DNA of 45,156 nt. Origin: Paulinella micropora (taxonomy: Eukaryota > Cercozoa > Imbricatea > Euglyphida). A program made the translations under genes and the position numbers. The number at the start of each line of letters is the position of its first letter. The stretch's first letter is position 1. Below, piece by piece: positions 10,904 to 20,658 of the stretch. The DNA lies in contig BJOX01000240.1 in the NCBI GenBank assembly GCA_009731375.1, positions 274,122-319,277 of the forward strand, given 5' to 3'. The notes under the pieces were generated by a model. It saw nothing but the letters and a program-made list of their open reading frames with translations. It was not told the DNA's origin and did no database searches.

Positions 10904-11259
10904 TATAGTGCTTCTCTGTCAATGGCTGATGCAAATCTGCACATGCGCCTCCATCGTCTCACCCGTGAGGGGAGTACGAAGAATTGACGATAAGCTCTAA
11001 TGACACCCCCGCAAGGGCAGTTCCAACACGGGCTCTAATGACACCCCCACGGGCAGTTCCAACACTTCCAGACGGACCGGTATGTTCAATGAAAATACTG
11101 GTGGCACGACGGGAATCGAACTGGCGACAGGGCCCAGATGGTAGAACTTGACCACTGGGCTATCACGGTGTCCATAAATACTGGTGGCACCGACGGGAAT
11201 CGAACTGGCGACAGGGCCCAGATGGTAGAACTTGACCACTGGGCTATCACGGTGTCCAT
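10904..11259 (-). mobile_element. SINE copy C with a duplicated body segment and two tRNA-like heads
   Basis: Same family as copy A, minus strand. A short body segment is duplicated with changes (CTCTAATGACACCCCC at about 11000 and 11033). The whole tRNA-like head, with A and B boxes, occurs twice in a row (about 11099-11174 and 11180-11259) in the same orientation. One head lacks a C in the GGTGGCACCGACGGG region. This suggests tandem insertion or unequal exchange between copies. Confidence 0.82.
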
Positions 11260-11307
11260 AAAATAATAATTATAATAATTATAATAATAATAATAATAAA
11301 TAATAAT
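11260..11307. repeat. (TAA)n spacer between SINE copies
   Basis: TAA with TTA interruptions. Confidence 0.9.
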
Positions 11308-11540
11308 AGTGCTTCTCTGTCAATGGCTGATGCATTTCTGCACATGCGCCTCCATCGTCTCACCCGTGAGGGGAGTACGAAGAATTGACGATAGGCTCTA
11401 ATGACACCCCCGCAAGGGCAGTTCCAACACTTCCAGACGGACCGGTATGTTCAATGAAAATACTGGTGGCACCGACGGGAATCGAACTGGCGACAGGGCC
11501 CAGATGGTAGAACTTGACCACTGGGCTATCACGGTGTCCA
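11308..11540 (-). mobile_element. tRNA-derived SINE, copy D (full length, no internal duplication)
   Basis: 233 bp from AGTGCTTCTCTGTC (tail end) to GGTGTCCA (head end). It has intact A and B boxes and one copy of the 35-bp segment that is doubled in copies A and E. It is the cleanest reference copy in the window. Confidence 0.87.
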
Positions 11541-11545
11541 TAATA

Positions 11546-11592
<47 letters not shown>

Positions 11593-11601
11593 GTGGTAGT
11601 G

Positions 11602-11637
<36 letters not shown>

Positions 11638-11657
11638 CTAGTAGTAGAGTAGTAGAG

Positions 11658-11730
<73 letters not shown>

Positions 11731-11770
11731 TGGTAGTGGTAGTGGTAGCAATAGTAGTAGTATATTATAT
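11541..11770. repeat. (TAA)n then (TAG)n microsatellites
   Basis: TAA to about 11592, then TAG/GGTAGT trimers. Confidence 0.95.
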
Positions 11771-12127
11771 ATATTATTTATATAAATAATATCTACATAT
11801 TTACTTCCACTTTTTTTTCTTTTTTTCTTTTTTTTCACGAAGCTAGAACTTTACTTTAATTTCACAACAGATTAATTTATTATATTTTATTAACTTTATA
11901 CATATATATATGTATATACATATACATAATGTATATATATATTACCTTTTTGTCATTTTATTTTACTTTATTTTATTTTTTACTATTTCATTTTTATTTT
12001 ATTTTTATTTTATTTTAATATTTTCAATCTAGTTTATTTTTATATTTTAATATTTAATAATTTAATTTTTCATTATTCTTAATAATTTGAGAAGTAGGTC
12101 ATCATCTAGTTAAATCAATAGCTCTTG
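11771..12127. other. AT-rich spacer, nothing recognised
   Basis: T-rich and TTTTA-rich sequence with stops in all frames and no repeat unit longer than a few bases. Confidence 0.7.
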
Positions 12128-12560
12128 AGCTAGTAGTAGTAGTAGTAAGTAGTAGTAGTAGTAGAAGAAGAAGAAGAAGAAGAAGAAGAAGAAGAAGAAG
12201 AAGAAGAAGAAGAAGAAGAAGAAGAAGAAGAAGAAGAAGAAGAAGAAGAAGAAGAAGAAGAAGAAGAAGAAGAAGAAGAAGAAGAAGAAGAAGAAGAAAA
12301 AGAAGAAGAAGAAGATGATGATGATGAAGAAGAAGAAGAAGAAGAAGCAGCAGCAGCAGAAGAAGAAGCAGAAGAAGAAGAGGAGGAGGAGGAGGAGGAG
12401 GAGAGGGAGAAGAGGGACGAGAGGGAGGAGAGGGAGGGAGGGAGGGAGGGGGAAGGAAGGAAGGAAGGAAGAAAGGAAGAAAGGAAGAAAGAAAGAAATG
12501 AAGATGAAGAAGAAGAAGAAGAAGAAAAAGAAGAAGAAGAAGAAGAAGAAGAAGTAGAAG
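12128..12560. repeat. (AGA)n trinucleotide array with AGG and AAGG blocks
   Basis: TAG trimers, then a long AGA array, with GATGAT, GCAGCA, AGG and GGAAGGAA subdomains. Poly-K, poly-E, poly-S and poly-L frames across it are array translations. Confidence 0.95.
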
Positions 12561-13690
12561 AGCAGCCAACAACAACAACAACATCAACAAGGACGAGGAT
12601 GAGGAGGAGAGTGGTGAAGTGGTGAATAGAGGATGAGGACAGTAGATATGCAGGAGAAGGAGGATGAGTAGTCCCTCCGATTAATTTGTTGTTCATGAGA
12701 GCAAGGTTAGTACTAAGGTTTTGTGGTGTTCCCATAAGGATGCAAAATCTTTGTAAATTGAATAGGGATAGGCGGAAGAGGAGGACGACGGCAACAACAT
12801 TAGTCTGTTTTGTCGTTTTTGCTTTGATTCCTTGGTCATTTGCTTTTGAATGTAGCAACAATCGCAGCTGAAACGCGGAGATTAAGAGACAAAACCAGAG
12901 AAAGTTTGCAAAATTTTGCTTTCGACGGACTTGAGTTTCTTTTTCTATGTTGCTTGAAGACTACTTGAGCACAAAAAAGAGTAGCTCAAAGGTATTGAGA
13001 GAGGCAAGCCAAAGAGAAATGTGGGAGTGGAGTTGAGAGAAAGGATAGATGAACAGAGTCACGCTTCCTTCTCCCAACGAACGCACAGCAAATTTAGAGG
13101 GAATGTGTTGGACTGGACGGTCCACACCTTGATACGCATTTTTTCACTTGTGAGTTCCACGAACCACAGGAAACCAAGATGACAACAGGAAACCAATATG
13201 TGATCTGAAGGATATTCGTCTTCCTTTACTCGCACTCTCACGCTTGCAGGATCTCAGTCTTACTCTTGCATACTCACACAACAAAAAGTCTGTCTTTTGC
13301 CCAAAGCTAGAGCTCTCACATGCTGTCTCAAGGTTCTCAAAATTGACTGTGGTTCACTGTGGCCTAAATAGAAAGCGGAGCATTTCTTAGTCAATAAAAC
13401 GATGCAACAGGATTCTCAAGTGCGGTTATGTTGTAGCAGCATAGAAATACGTATTTGTATTTAGTATTTAGCTTCCAACAAAGAAAGAAACTATTCTTTG
13501 TGAAATATGCGTATCTTGCACATGAAAACATCGTGAATGACAGATTTCATCATATAACATTGCGTGGTATCATGTTCACTATATTCCTTTATAATATTTG
13601 TGATACGATATGATATGATATGATGTGCTTCATGTGATCACGGTATGATTACTACAACAATATCATTACATTATTGGAGCGTTTTGAGTC
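12561..13690. other. About 1.1 kb of non-repetitive sequence without a recognised gene
   Basis: Ordinary composition with frequent stops. The longest frames (about 60 codons, for example minus 13241-13059 with RIKVWTVQSNTFPLN) match no family I know. Near 13600-13625 there is a short GATATGAT repeat similar to the TATGA arrays of the inverted duplication. Confidence 0.5.
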
Positions 13691-13749
13691 ATATTATATT
13701 TGCCTCTGCCAGCTCCTGTCGGCGGCCGTAGGCACTGCCCTTCACTGCC

Positions 13750-13847
13750 ATGCCGGCACGCAGGAGTGTAGTCTGTGTCGAGACGGGAGAAGTTTACCCG
13801 TCGCTGACGGCGGTCTGCCCTCGCTCTTTTTTCTCGCAGTCTGACCC
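13750..13847 (+). CDS. Short frame with a NUMOD1-like motif, cut by a gap
   Basis: A plus-strand frame starting ATG at 13750 reads through CVETGEVYPSLTAV before the N gap. The phrase resembles the V-x-C-x-E-T-G-E-V-Y-x-S core of NUMOD1-type DNA-binding modules attached to homing endonucleases, as I remember them. Only about 30 codons are visible, with no nuclease domain, so this could be a chance match. Confidence 0.25.
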
Positions 13848-13889
13848 NNNNNNNNNNNNNNNNNNNNNNNNNNNNNNNNNNNNNNNNNN
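13848..13889. other. Assembly gap (N)
   Basis: 42 unknown bases between the NUMOD1-like frame and a TA array. Confidence 0.99.
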
Positions 13890-13924
<35 letters not shown>

Positions 13925-13969
13925 CTGTACATACCTTAGCGCGAAGAGGAGTGGCCGAATGGGAATGAC

Positions 13970-14068
<99 letters not shown>

Positions 14069-14125
14069 ATATATATATAATATACATACACATATATATG
14101 TACATATATAATATATATACATATA

Positions 14126-14166
<41 letters not shown>

Positions 14167-14168
14167 TA
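13890..14168. repeat. (TA)n array with a short tRNA-like island
   Basis: TA alternation on both sides of a roughly 50 bp island. Within it, 13952-13962 (TGGCCGAATGG) resembles a Ser/Leu-tRNA A box, but no B box or acceptor stem follows because TA repeat resumes. At most this is a broken tRNA or SINE head. Confidence 0.8.
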
Positions 14169-14344
14169 AGCGTTGCATACACAATCCCCAGGAAAAATTA
14201 CATTAATACATTATCAGGCACCCCTGCAAATGCGCGGGCTTCAACTGGGAGTATGCTGTGCCGGAATCCCCCGCCGAAGAAATGCTGCAAGCCTAGTCAA
14301 GGGTAACCTTAATTTAGCCACCTCACGCCAACCCACCTTCATCG

Positions 14345-14716
<372 letters not shown>

Positions 14717-14717
<1 letters not shown>

Positions 14718-16227
14718 TTCTGTAACATGCCCTTTACCAGCGAAGTCACTAAGATTGTATGCCATTTAATGTCATTCGCCGTTGGGTTTGCAGGGCAGCG
14801 TGTGAGCCGTGAGGATATCTAACACAGATGCCATTTGAGTGAAGGATTCTTTGCACTGGACCGCTTTGTCAAATCAGAAGCTTGCGGGCGGCGTCCTATG
14901 GAGTATTGGTATTCGTCACCGTGAGACGCCGAAATGTTTCACACTTCAAAACTTGAGTTACTGTCTAGAACTTGAGGTCATATGGTATTAATATCAGATG
15001 ACAGTGATAATATCATACAGGGCAACGACGTCGATTACCGGTTTAGATTATCTGATTGCTACCCAATACTGTAAATAGCAAGGGAGGTCATCCTTGAGCG
15101 CCCTTGCGTTGATTTAAAATGTACGAATATTCACTGAAATGCAGCTTAATTTTCCAAACCGTGACAGTCTGTTCAGTTTGAAGTGACTTCTCGTCAAACC
15201 GTAAATCAGTGGCTGCCACGGTGGCAATAAATTAACTGAGCTTTTAAAGTTGCAACGGTTACAATAAGGTGACCTGGTCATACGGGGCAGACAACGAATA
15301 CTATTAATACTACTGAGTTCGACTCAACTCAAGTCGGCCGGGGGTCCTTTACTGTTTACTACGTGACTTACCGCAGAGGCTCTAACGGGACTACTACTGA
15401 GCAACCGGTCCTCTCAAAATTATAACTGTTATTAATATTCAGAATATTTATTACTGTTGATTATTTGTTTTCAAGTTTAATTTTATTATTATTATTACCA
15501 TTAGATTATTATTATTATTTGTGAGTTTGGATACAACCCCAAGGGATAAATATACAACGAACTCTTATTAAAAATCTCCGCCTCAGTATGGCTGCCTCCA
15601 TAAAGTCCTGACTCCAGCCTCGGAGCAGGTGAAATACCAGTAAATAGCCGCAGTGAGAGGTCACTTCGTTTATTTACGTAGACTCAAGTTTCTACTTGTT
15701 TGCGGCAGACTTTGGTTGCAAAGTACGAACACGATGAACGTACTGAGATTTGTGAGTTATTAATACTAGCTAAGCTAGGGCCGCTTTGCAAAAACTACTG
15801 TAACTTGAAGTACTTGAAGGAGAGCTTCAAGTCCGAGTCCAAACTTGTAGTTCAAGTGTCCAGGAATTGCTTCGTCACCGGGGAACTTCAAAAGGTTCCC
15901 ACGGTTGTGACTGTGGGCTTATCAAGTTGGCTCATCAAGTTTTTCCTGACTTCTGTTCAAGTTTTCCTTGTCCACAAATTTACCGTACATGTGTGTTCAC
16001 GGGAAATCAGGGGAAAAGGTAATAGATTGGGGGGGAAAAGGCCATGGTTAATCTTTTGTAAAAAAAAAAATTGAATTAATCGTTTGAAGTCATTTCTGAA
16101 CGAAATCGAAAACTAGTTAGTGAAGTCGAAACGTCGTGCAGAGGAGAATCTAACTGGCCGGTCAAAAACAGTAAAATGTCAACGGTAGTGGTTTTGACCG
16201 GTCGTTAAAGTGCTCAGTCTGATAGCT

Positions 16228-16228
<1 letters not shown>
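14717..16228. other. About 1.5 kb of non-repetitive sequence; one hypothetical open frame
   Basis: AT-rich with palindromic TATTAATA motifs. The only sizeable frame is plus 15700-16074 (TTG or internal start, 124 codons), with ICELLILAKLGPLC and SWLIKFFLTSVQVFLVHKF and a Lys-rich end. I recognise no family, and repeated CTTCAAGT-type phrases in it suggest low-complexity origin. A real gene is unlikely. Confidence 0.45.
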
Positions 16229-16267
<39 letters not shown>

Positions 16268-16328
16268 TGTCGTCTCCCTCCAGCTTGCGTTAGGCATTCA
16301 ACTTGTGACTCAGTGTCTNNNNNNNNNN
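16229..16328. repeat. Poly-C run followed by a 10-N gap
   Basis: About 38 C, then about 50 bp of normal sequence, then ten N at 16319-16328. Confidence 0.85.
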
Positions 16329-16805
16329 AAAAAGGAAAAGGAGAAAAGAGAAAGACGAGTCTCTTTAAACCTAAGAAGAAGATGAAAAAGAAGTGCGTCG
16401 ATGTGTAACGCATTGTAGACGGAGATCAGCCAGGGCCGGATATCGGGATGCGGAAGCGGGACTGAGACAATTGAGGCGCAATAGCGATGCGTTGATATCG
16501 GGGAGCTGACGTCGAGCCGTAAGAAGCAAGGTGGCCATGTATCGCACAGCCGAGATGAACCAAATTTAATGCACCAATTATGCCATGCCGATATAGTCAC
16601 TGAGGTGTTCAGGTTCGATGAGAATGATCGTTGACCTGCAGGCATAAGAGGCGATCAAGGACTTACTACTGGCAGGGGTACTCTGGTCGTGGCGTAGCTT
16701 GACTAGGGACGATGGCGGGCCAAGTGGGAAAAGCGCTGGGCTGTGGCGGGTGAAGCAGGTACGATGAGTAAAACCCACTTGAGAGTGTTGAGGTGGCTAT
16801 TCCTT

Positions 16806-17215
16806 CTATGTTGCCTGCTTACCTTTCTGGAAGATGTGCAGTGGGAAGGATTCGCCGGTGATGAGGGGGTCTCGAAGACGTTTAAGAACGTTGGCGGGGA
16901 GTCGGCCTTTGTCTTTGTTGGTCTTGTGGGAGCGCCACTCGATGTGGCGATGAACGACTTGATCGTTGGTGGTGTCGAAGAGGAGGGGCTTCCAGGTAGC
17001 TAAGGGTTTACCCCAGCGCTGGATAGTAGATTGGTCCTCAGTGTCTTCGTAGATGAGACGGAAGAGAGGGTTCTTGTCCGAGGTCGTACCAAGCTGGTGA
17101 ACTACGAGGTCGTTTTACTCGTTCTCTGGATCCTCATCCAAAACGATGCCAAGTTTAACCTGATCGCGGTCGATGAATGCAACGACTTCGCCGATGGTGT
17201 AGTTGAGTCGTCATC
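16806..17215 (-). pseudogene. C-terminal Pol module (SH3/Tudor/BAH-like), one in-frame TAA
   Basis: Downstream of integrase the minus strand carries a frame reading YTIGEVVAFIDRDQ, VKLGIVLDEDPENE, a TAA at 17115-17117, then NDLVVHQLGT, LFRLIYED, WKPLLFDTTND, RLPANVLKRLRD and a TAG at 16806. The pattern of a v-G-e-v-V-A start, a k-l-G-I-V-l strand and a later V-V-H-Q-L-G resembles the small barrel-like modules that end Pol in many Ty3-type elements. Domain identity is inferred. Confidence 0.55.
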
Positions 17216-17301
17216 GTAATCGTCTACTGCGACCGTGTTGAGCGGGGCGACGCCATCAGTGGGTGCAGTATACGGGGCGAGGTGTGAGCGGTCGATGCGT
17301 T

Positions 17302-18310
17302 TCATACCTTGTTGGTCTTGAGGTGGCGCAGCTTGAAGCAGTTGGAGCTGACCTGCGCAACGATGGTGTAGGGGCCGTCGAACTGGAGAACGGAAGAGGC
17401 CGGAATGCCTTGTTTGGAGGGCTTGGGGCGGTAGACGGAGGCTGTATCGCCTACTTTCCATTCCTTGACAGCCTTGCGGCGGCCTTTGTTCTTTTGGGCG
17501 ACGGACCGGGCGCGGGTAACGGTGGTGTACGCGCTGACGTAGGCTGTGACAGCGGTGCGGGCGCTGTTCAGCAGGCCGATCTGTTCGGCACAATGTAGGG
17601 ACAGTGTAGGTGAGGCGTCGAGCGCGGCGCTGGAGGCGGCGGCGCGGGCATTCATAATCTCTGGCGAATCGAAAAAGTCCAACGTGCAGCGGGGCTTGCG
17701 GGCGAGCATTCCTTCAAAGGCGGTAGTGCCGGTCGCTGTAGATACATGGGTGTTCTGAGCGAAGGAGAGAGAAGGGATGATGCTGGGCCAATTGGTCTTT
17801 TCTGCCTTGGAGAGAGATTGGACGGCCGTGCCGATAGCCTTGTGGCGGCATTCGACGTAGCCGAGTTGATGACGCGAGTAGGTCACGGTGGTAAGCCATT
17901 CGAGGCCGGCTACGCTGCAAAATCGTTTGGCTAACGTTCCAACGAAAGAACTATGGTAATCGGAGAAGATGGACTCCGGAAAACCAAAGATGTAGCCCCA
18001 CCGGTTGAGGATGAGTTCCACCGTTTCTTCCGCGGATATTGAGATGCACGGGATAAATTGGAGGAATCCCGAGAAAAGATCGACGATGGTCAGTATGTAC
18101 TGAGAGGCGACGCCGGGGATGCCGATGTGAACATGGTCGAGACCGATGCCCTGTCCTTGATGTGTCCACGTGAGCGAGGAGTAGCGGCCGTGGTTAAGGG
18201 TCAGGCGGGCGTGGACCAGTTGGCAAAAGTGGCAGTCGCGGAGGGCGGCGAGGACGTCAAGGTGCATGATATCCGTACCGTCGGTGCGGAACCAGACGTA
18301 GCGCTCCTTA
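17302..18310 (-). pseudogene. Ty3-type integrase with GPY/F module
   Basis: The minus-strand frame (about 320 codons, open) contains the zinc-finger end CHFC, then core residues in the right order and spacing: GLDHVHIG (first Asp), FSDYHSSF (second Asp; usual SDRGSQF) and GYVECRHKA (Glu; usual GxxERxNR). After the core, VGDTASVYRP and FDGPYTIV match the GPY/F module. The frame is intact over the catalytic triad, but the residues around it are unusual (YH for RG). The first zinc-binding His pair is not clear. Confidence 0.78.
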
Positions 18311-18599
18311 ATGAGAGGGACGAGCGTCGGCGCTCCTTAATGAGAGGGAAGAGCGAACATATCGCGGGCAACCATCGGGGAGCGTATCGGAGGGAATGAC
18401 GATGGCCAAGTCCCATGGGACTTGAATGCTACGCAGAGTGGGGCCGCCGCGGAGGATCCGACAAGAGAGGGACTTGAGACGGGTATCCAGGGCCGCGTGC
18501 GTACCTTCAACTGCCAACCAGAGGGTAGAGCCTGCTCGGGGTGCCGGAATGGTGGATAAGAGCTGGAGAGTCGCCTCGGCTTCGCCAATCAGAGTAGGC

Positions 18600-18984
18600 T
18601 GGCCGGGGGCGATGCAGGGGACACGTGACAGACCGTCGGGGAGTTGGTTTTGTTTACCGGGGAGATATTCGACTTTGAATCGAATCGTCTGAAGGTTCTC
18701 CAAAACCCATGGCCAGTTGATAACCATGGGGCTGCGAGCGTGCCATAGCCATAAAAGGGGCCGGTGGTCGGTGACGATGGTGAGTTCATGATTGCTGGCA
18801 TCGATATAATAGCGGTATTGTTGAATACCATAAATGACGCCATAGGCTTCACGAACGTAGGTCGCCCATCGTGTCTGTGTGTCGGTGAGCTTCTGGGAGA
18901 AGTACTGAATAACCGGAGCGTTGCGCTCTGGGCTATTGTGAAGAGCGCCGCCAATGCCGATCGGGCTTGCATCCGTCCGAGGTA
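18600..18984 (-). pseudogene. Ty3-type RNase H, frameshifted
   Basis: On the minus strand, one frame gives TDASPIGIGGALHN, QYFSQKL and TDHRPL, which are RNase H landmarks. It is offset from the RT frame, joining near 18984, and shifts again near 18750. A second frame then supplies VEYLPGKQNQLPDGLSR, the usual end of this domain (YxPGKxNxxADxLSR). Two frameshifts make it non-functional as it stands. Confidence 0.72.
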
Positions 18985-20319
18985 GAGTCGTTGTGACGGC
19001 TCATACTTCACCAGAATGGGGAGCGTAGTGAGGACACGGCGGAGCTTCCTCATGCATTTCCGCTCATCTCGGGTCAGGTAAGGGGCGCGGGATGGCCGAG
19101 CGTGAGTGGACTTGAGAAGATGGGTCAGGGGTGCCACTAACCGGGAATAGTCAGGAATATGGGCCTGGATGAAATTGGTCATACCTAGGACTGAACGAAC
19201 TTCAGAAACGTTGGATGGATCGGCCAACTTGAGGATGGCGTCGACCTCGGAAGTATCCGCGGCGATACCTTTCTTGCTGCAGCGCTTGCCCAACATGTTG
19301 AGTTCGCGGTAACCTAAGCGTAGTTTCCGGGCTGAGCCATGAAGGCCGGAGTCTCGCATAGTTTGCAAGATGCATCTCAGCTCGCGAAGATGGGTATCGA
19401 AGTCGTTGGAGCCGTCTGTGACGTTGTCGAGGTAGGCCGAGGCGGATCTGTTCCAAAAGTCAAAGTGGTTGAAGGACTTGTCCATAGCGCGTTGGAAGTC
19501 TCCCGGGGCGCGGTGAACACCTTGAGGCATAAACTTTGGAACTAGGAGTCCTAGGGGTGTCCAAACAGCGAGAATGTCGCGGCTGCTGTCATCTGGATTG
19601 AGTCGCAGATGCGTGAAGCCGTCGACCTTGTCGATAGAACTAAGATACTATAGCTAGTGCCAACCCGCGAAGCGTTCGCGGTATTGATCCGGGTTGGGTA
19701 ATCCTGGCACATGCAGGTGGAGGTTGTCGTTGGCTGAGCGGTAGTTGTAGATGTTGCGTATGTCGCGGATGACCTCCTTAGCTAAGTCTTCAAACTTTCC
19801 TGGAGGCCAGGCTCGACTAGCCCAGGCACTGTTAGCAGAGGCCATGGACCAGAGGCCGGCTGTAAGAACGTCCATCGCCCAACCTTTGAGGTACTGATGT
19901 ACCGCTGGAGTCCAATTCGGACATTGGACCGCGATTAGTTTGGCTTCTGGTTTGAGGATCAGCGACACAACAGTGTGGTTGAAGACACCTGCTTTGTCTT
20001 GAAAGACATCGTCGAATTCTCCGAGGAGGGCCCATAGGAGTCGTTGTTGTTCTGCAGTGAGGTCGCAGTTGACGACTTCAGATGCGTATTTGGGCGCAGG
20101 CGGCGCGGTGAGTTTGGCGGCCTGTTTGTCTAAAAAGTTGTGGCAGAGCCTCTCAGAGATGAGAGGCCACGGGGTGGGCTGTGTTCCACTGACCGTAGTT
20201 GCCGTACGGTAAAGCATGCGCAGGTCCGGGAATGTTGCAGCGAGTTCCGCCATGGCGGGGTCGAAGTATGGGGGATCTTCCACCGCGAAAACTGTGACTT
20301 CTCGGTGGGGACGGGCCAT
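18985..20319 (-). pseudogene. Ty3-type reverse transcriptase, two in-frame TAG and YLDN active site
   Basis: The frame starts at 20319 and carries the pre-RT and fingers region (LLGEFDDVFQDKAG, then WASRAWPPGK). It runs into TAG at 19654-19656 and TAG at 19648-19650, and continues in the same frame with YLSSIDKVDGFTHLRL (motif A), KFMPQGVHRAPGDFQRAM (motif B) and AYLDNVTDGSND (motif C). The second Asp of the YxDD box is Asn, which should abolish catalysis. The motif order, and LNMLGKRCSKKGI for the usual FLGHxxxxxGI, identify the family. Confidence 0.8.
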
Positions 20320-20658
20320 GGTGGAAGGATGAGGCGGTAGTATACGTAATAGGGCGGTGTCTAGAGAGGGGTCCAGACTTGGTGGTCACGCCCGACCCTT
20401 TTTGGTATTCAATCATTGTTGTTGTCCGGTTACCGTACTACCAGGCCGAGCATACATGTAAAAGTGGCAGCGCTGCATTGGAGCTGCGAAACGATGCTGT
20501 GGGCGCGGAGGTGGCTTGCAACGTGGGTTGTGGGCGGGCTGAAAGGCTGTCGGGCCAGAGTTGGCGGGGCGGCCTCGTTGGTTGGTCCGATATACCCGGT
20601 TGGATCGGTGCTTGCCATCGCCGGCCGGCGGATTTTGAGCCCGCTTGGCGCGTAAAAC

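Larger units (their letters stand above)
16806..20319 (-). mobile_element. Degenerate Ty3-type LTR retrotransposon pol region
   Basis: A minus-strand run of reverse transcriptase, RNase H, integrase and a C-terminal module in Ty3-type order (RT-RNH-INT). It is broken by frameshifts and several in-frame stops. I could not find matching LTRs, a primer-binding site or a recognisable gag/protease within the window. This is probably an old, incomplete copy. GC content and codon use differ from the AT-rich flanks. Confidence 0.8.

Noticed and set aside
10121-11540. Functional tRNA genes at the A/B-box sites
   Set aside because: T-arm pairing is poor and the sequence continues into a shared non-tRNA body with a TTA tail, so these are SINE heads.
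13941-13970. tRNA-Ser/Leu gene suggested by TGGCCGAATGG
   Set aside because: Only an A-box-like stretch is present; TA repeat replaces the rest, with no B box or stems.
17031-18692. Plus-strand open frames across the Ty3-type integrase and RNase H region
   Set aside because: They are antisense to frames with clear catalytic motifs on the minus strand.
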